The notes below the pieces were generated by a model. That model did not search any database. It had not been told where the DNA came from and saw only the letters and a list, made by a program, of their open reading frames with translations. DNA of 33,521 nucleotides from Nemertoderma westbladi (taxonomy: Eukaryota > Xenacoelomorpha > Nemertodermatida > Nemertodermatidae): contig JAUCBJ010004360.1 in the NCBI GenBank assembly GCA_032718475.1, positions 1 through 33,521 on the forward strand, given 5' to 3'. Position 1 is the first letter of the stretch, and every line of letters begins with the position of its first letter. A program made the translations under genes and the position numbers. Below are positions 30,345-33,521 of the stretch, piece after piece.

Positions 30345-33181
30345 AGGGAGGTCATCGCCAACCAGCTAACATAACACATGATCAATATTTGAACTGCTGT
30401 TGCTTAAATGCCCAGTCTACTAAGAATAAACTGCCTGATCTCGACGAATTCCTTAGTTCGCGCAGTATCGACGTCCTCGCGGTTACGGAAACCTGGTTAA
30501 CTGATGCCGTAAACGACTCTGAGATTCAGAGTGATCCAAAGTATAAGGTAATCAGAAACGATCGTTCCTCTAAAATCGGCGGCGGTGTTCTTCTGTTGAT
30601 TAGCGACAAACTGAAATACGCGCGTGTCGAACTCCTGGATCCCGAATCAGAAATAGAATTTGTTGCTGTTGACATCCTCGGTGTCAACAAATCCCGGTTT
30701 ATCTGTGCATATCGACCGCCATCACGACAACACAATTCTGCGTATGAAAGTAAACTTTGCGACACCCTTCAAACCCTTTGTGACGTCCCCTACCCATGCA
30801 TTGTCACTGGAGACTTCAATCTCCCGAGTTGGAACTGGAAAGACCTCAGTCACCCAGATTCAGATCTCTACAATGGATTCGAGAATTTCATCCTTGAAGC
30901 GAGTTTAAACCAGGTCCAGTTTGAACCAACCAGAGGTGCAAATGTTCTCGACTTGGTGTTTACATCCGATGAAGAGTTTGTATCAAATGTCACAGTAGAT
31001 TTACCCTTCTCTACCAGCGATCATTCCATCGTTCTTTTCAATATCATTGACCCAAATTGTAGTTCTGGAAACATGGATGAGCCACCGGGATTCTACGACT
31101 TTAGCAATGGCGACTACATAGGTTTTAATGATTATCTAAGGGAAATAGATTGGAGAGCTATTTATGGTCCATGCATTTCGGTCAACGATTTTTATAATTG
31201 TTTTAGCAAACAGCTAAAGGATGGCATCGATCGGTTTATTCCTTTCAAGGTTTTTACTCGCAAAAGAAAGAAAACGTATCCAAGTTATGTCAGAAAGCTC
31301 CAGAAAACAAAACTGCTACTTTGGCGGCGGCGCAGTACTCCCGGTGGCCTGGAAGCCTACAGACGATCGGCGAAACAGGCGTCTCAGTCAGTGTACCGGG
31401 CAACGTGCGAGAAAGAATCGAAACTCTTAAACTCCGGCGACTCGAACGCGATCTTCAAATATATTAACTCTAAACGAAAGAAAGCCTCTGGGATCGGCCC
31501 TTTGAAGTATCAAGGAGATACGATAGTCGATAATGAAAAAAAAGCCGAGATTTTCGCCAAAGTTCTTTCGGAAAACTTCTCGGAAGACAACGGCACAATC
31601 CCGACGTTCCTTCGCAAAGTTCCAGACAACATCGGACTGTCATCGGTCGATCTGAGCCCCATTAGGGTTCTAACTATATTACGCCAGCTGCAGTCGAAGA
31701 AAAGTAGATCACCGGATGGTCTGCCGTCCATTATCTTTGTTAAATTGGCGTGCGCCCTCGCCTCGCCTCTGTCTGTGATATTTAACGTCTCTCTTTCAAC
31801 CCACACCCTACCGGACATCTGGTTGACCGCAGACATTATTCCACTGTTCAAGAAGGGGAACCCTGCAGACCCGTACAATTATAGACCCATCAGTCTCACC
31901 TGTATATCTTGTAAAATTATGGAACGGTGCATAAAAAATGCTATTATTAATTATTTGTCAAGCCATGGAATTATTTCCAAGGCACAGCATGGTTTCCTTC
32001 AGCGTAAATCAACCTGTACTCAGTTATTGGACTGCATTACTGATTGGTACAAATTAGTTGACCGTAAATACAATATTGATATTATTTATATTGATTACGC
32101 CAAAGCGTTCGATTCGGTAGTCACTTCGAAATTGTTTGCTAAATTAGAAAGTTACGGCTTTACAGGTGATTTATTGTTATGGCTTAAAGCGTTTTTAACA
32201 AATAGAAAGCATCGTATTTTAATCGGTAACACTTTTTCAGATTATTGTGCTGTTTTATCAGGTACAGTCCAGGGGAGTGTTTTAGGTCCTGTTCTTTTTT
32301 TACTATTTATTAACGACTTACCTGAATTGCTTTCACCTATTGATGTTAAACTTTTTGCTGATGATGTTAAACTCTACGCACCCACCACCGAACGTGACTC
32401 TTTAGCCAACGCCCTCAAATTGTTAGAGACATGGGCAAATGAGTGGCAGTTAGACGTTGCAGCTCATAAATGCACTGTTATACATGTTGGCGCATCGAAC
32501 AGTAATTTTAATTATATTTTAAACGGTAATGTAATTAAGTGCGAAGATTTCTGCAAAGACCTTGGTATTATTGTTAGTGCTGATTTGAAGTTTAATAATT
32601 ATTGTAAGCAGCAAGTTGCTAAAGCTTATAGGATAATAAATATGATATTTCGTAACATTAAATCGTGTAATAAATCGGCACTTTTAACGGCCTACAAGTC
32701 TATTGTTCGACCGGTTTTAGAGTACTGTACCCCTGTTTGGTCGCCCTTCACTAAGTATGGTATAAATTTAGTCGAACGAGTTCAACACTATTTTACACGC
32801 AGATTGTATCGTCGGTGCAAATTAACTTATGTTTCATATTGTGACCGTCTAACCTGCCTGTCTCTACAACCCTTGGAGGTTAGGAGAATTATTTTCGACT
32901 TGAAAATGGTGTACCGTATTTTTCACGGCCTTGTTGACCTTACGTTTAGTAACTACTTTTCACGTGCGCCAGTAAAAGGGCTACGTGGACACAGCTATAA
33001 ACTTCATATTCCGTATTGCAGACTACAACTTTGTAAGAACTCTTTTAACTACCGCACTGTTCCATTCTGGAATTCTTTATCGCAAGATATTGTTGATGCT
33101 AAAAACCTACAAATTTTTTCTCGTAAATTATTAACGTTCGATTTCAAGTCACACTGTTCGGTCGACCATTGGTGCAAATAG
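30338..33181 (+). CDS. CR1-like LINE ORF2: endonuclease and reverse transcriptase
   Basis: The enzyme nicks target DNA and copies the element RNA from the nick. Numbering below counts from 30389, where similarity begins. Endonuclease (APE type), about residues 1-220: L-N-A-Q-S, T-E-T-W-L near 34, G-G-G-V-L-L-L-I, Y-R-P-P, G-D-F-N at 141-144 and S-D-H at 210-212. RT, about 440-740: Y-N-Y-R-P-I-S-L, G-F-L-Q-R-K-S-T, A-K-A-F-D with D575, G-T-V-Q-G-S-V-L-G-P, and F-A-D-D at 656-659, then thumb and a C-terminal region to residue 930. All catalytic positions seen are intact. The block normally G-V-P-Q-G-S reads G-T-V-Q-G-S. The frame has no ATG before about residue 225, inside which the whole endonuclease lies, so translation must come from upstream. 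The given start is the first codon after the candidate shift site. Confidence 0.9.
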   Translation, partial: PVKGGHRQPANITHDQYLNCCCLNAQSTKNKLPDLDEFLSSRSIDVLAVTETWLTDAVNDSEIQSDPKYKVIRNDRSSKIGGGVLLLISDKLKYARVELLDPESEIEFVAVDILGVNKSRFICAYRPPSRQHNSAYESKLCDTLQTLCDVPYPCIVTGDFNLPSWNWKDLSHPDSDLYNGFENFILEASLNQVQFEPTRGANVLDLVFTSDEEFVSNVTVDLPFSTSDHSIVLFNIIDPNCSSGNMDEPPGFYDFSNGDYIGFNDYLREIDWRAIYGPCISVNDFYNCFSKQLKDGIDRFIPFKVFTRKRKKTYPSYVRKLQKTKLLLWRRRSTPGGLEAYRRSAKQASQSVYRATCEKESKLLNSGDSNAIFKYINSKRKKASGIGPLKYQGDTIVDNEKKAEIFAKVLSENFSEDNGTIPTFLRKVPDNIGLSSVDLSPIRVLTILRQLQSKKSRSPDGLPSIIFVKLACALASPLSVIFNVSLSTHTLPDIWLTADIIPLFKKGNPADPYNYRPISLTCISCKIMERCIKNAIINYLSSHGIISKAQHGFLQRKSTCTQLLDCITDWYKLVDRKYNIDIIYIDYAKAFDSVVTSKLFAKLESYGFTGDLLLWLKAFLTNRKHRILIGNTFSDYCAVLSGTVQGSVLGPVLFLLFINDLPELLSPIDVKLFADDVKLYAPTTERDSLANALKLLETWANEWQLDVAAHKCTVIHVGASNSNFNYILNGNVIKCEDFCKDLGIIVSADLKFNNYCKQQVAKAYRIINMIFRNIKSCNKSALLTAYKSIVRPVLEYCTPVWSPFTKYGINLVERVQHYFTRRLYRRCKLTYVSYCDRLTCLSLQPLEVRRIIFDLKMVYRIFHGLVDLTFSNYFSRAPVKGLRGHSYKLHIPYCRLQLCKNSFNYRTVPFWNSLSQDIVDAKNLQIFSRKLLTFDFKSHCSVDHWCK

Positions 33182-33521
33182 CCGTTTAACTTTTTACTTA
33201 TTTATATTATTTTTTAAACTATTTTTTTTAAGGTTTTGTATCCGTTGTGTGATTGTGTTTGTTATTTTTATTTCATTCCTACCTATTTTATTAAGTAATA
33301 ACCAATGAAACTATTTTTATCACAATATTTATCACTATACTATACTGTATGTACACATATATTTACACTTAATTTATCTTCTTTTAAAACATTTAAATCG
33401 CCCCTTTAAGTGCCTCGAGCCTGGGCGGCGATCTCCCTCGAAAAATTGTCGATTGCTTATATTTAGTATTTCTTAATTCTACTGTATTGGTTATACTATA
33501 TATATTTTAATGTATGTTATC
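33182..33521 (+). other. CR1-like LINE 3' UTR (incomplete)
   Basis: AT-rich, with one GC-rich island around 33408-33447 containing CCTCGAGCCTGGGCGGCG. No terminal microsatellite is reached before the window ends, so the 3' end lies outside. Confidence 0.55.

Larger units (their letters stand above)
29223..33521 (+). mobile_element. CR1-like LINE with intact ORF1 and ORF2, running off the window
   Basis: Two intact ORFs in the usual CR1 order: a zinc-finger ORF1 and an endonuclease-RT ORF2 that overlap by 28 nt in different frames. ORF2 reaches its stop at 33181 with no disruption, and at least 340 bp of 3' UTR follows. With both ORFs open this copy could be active, if its 5' and 3' ends are complete; neither end can be fixed here. 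Confidence 0.88.

Noticed and set aside
30389-30391. ORF2 start at 30389
   Set aside because: The codon is TTG. The frame is open upstream to 30317 and there is no ATG near, so entry from ORF1 or another mechanism is more likely.

Overview
The window is animal nuclear DNA. Genes carry short introns with canonical GT/AG borders, and long AT-rich non-coding stretches hold LTR and non-LTR retrotransposons, minisatellites and SINE-like relics. Frequent TACCGGTA and AGGCCTA words and the mix of BEL/Pao and CR1-like elements fit a marine invertebrate, perhaps a deuterostome such as an echinoderm; that placement is only an impression.

Layout. (1) Positions 219-16445 (+): part of a host gene coding for tandem CUB domains. 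Five exons are visible: 219-390, 13512-13740, 15030-15163, 15524-15701 and 16216-16445. The inferred splice phases match at every junction. (2) 758-13393: a complete, very young BEL/Pao LTR retrotransposon on the minus strand inside the first visible intron. It has 1261-bp LTRs that differ at one position by eye, and a 5-bp target duplication ATGAC. It encodes a 1538-aa Gag-protease ORF in which the protease is joined in frame to the motif that normally ends the RNase H region. Reverse transcriptase, most of RNase H and integrase are absent. A second ORF of 511 aa with three zinc knuckles lies before the 3' LTR. (3) 13701-14869: a 50-bp minisatellite of 23 full copies, derived from the end of a CUB exon plus its splice donor. 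(4) 16446-19885: intergenic, with C-tracts, SINE-like relics, a 35-bp tandem repeat and a LINE/SINE-type 3' tail. (5) 19886-22411 (+): an intronless, intact DDX20/Gemin3 DEAD-box helicase gene. (6) 22949-24752 (+): a decayed non-LTR reverse transcriptase. (7) 25327-28807: a G-rich minisatellite of about 54 units in two arrays, split by a 5'-truncated CR1-like LINE (26070-28036, minus). (8) 29223-33521 (+): a nearly complete CR1-like LINE with ORF1 (PHD finger) and ORF2 (endonuclease plus reverse transcriptase).

Two points stand out. The BEL/Pao copy has no polymerase of its own yet moved recently, so it was presumably mobilised in trans; it keeps a long open Gag-protease frame and an unexplained second nucleic-acid-binding ORF. 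In the CR1-like LINE, a slippery heptamer (GGGAAAC) lies one codon before the ORF1 stop, in exactly the register needed for a -1 shift into ORF2, and ORF2 has no ATG ahead of its endonuclease domain. All assignments are by eye from translated motifs; no database search was run.
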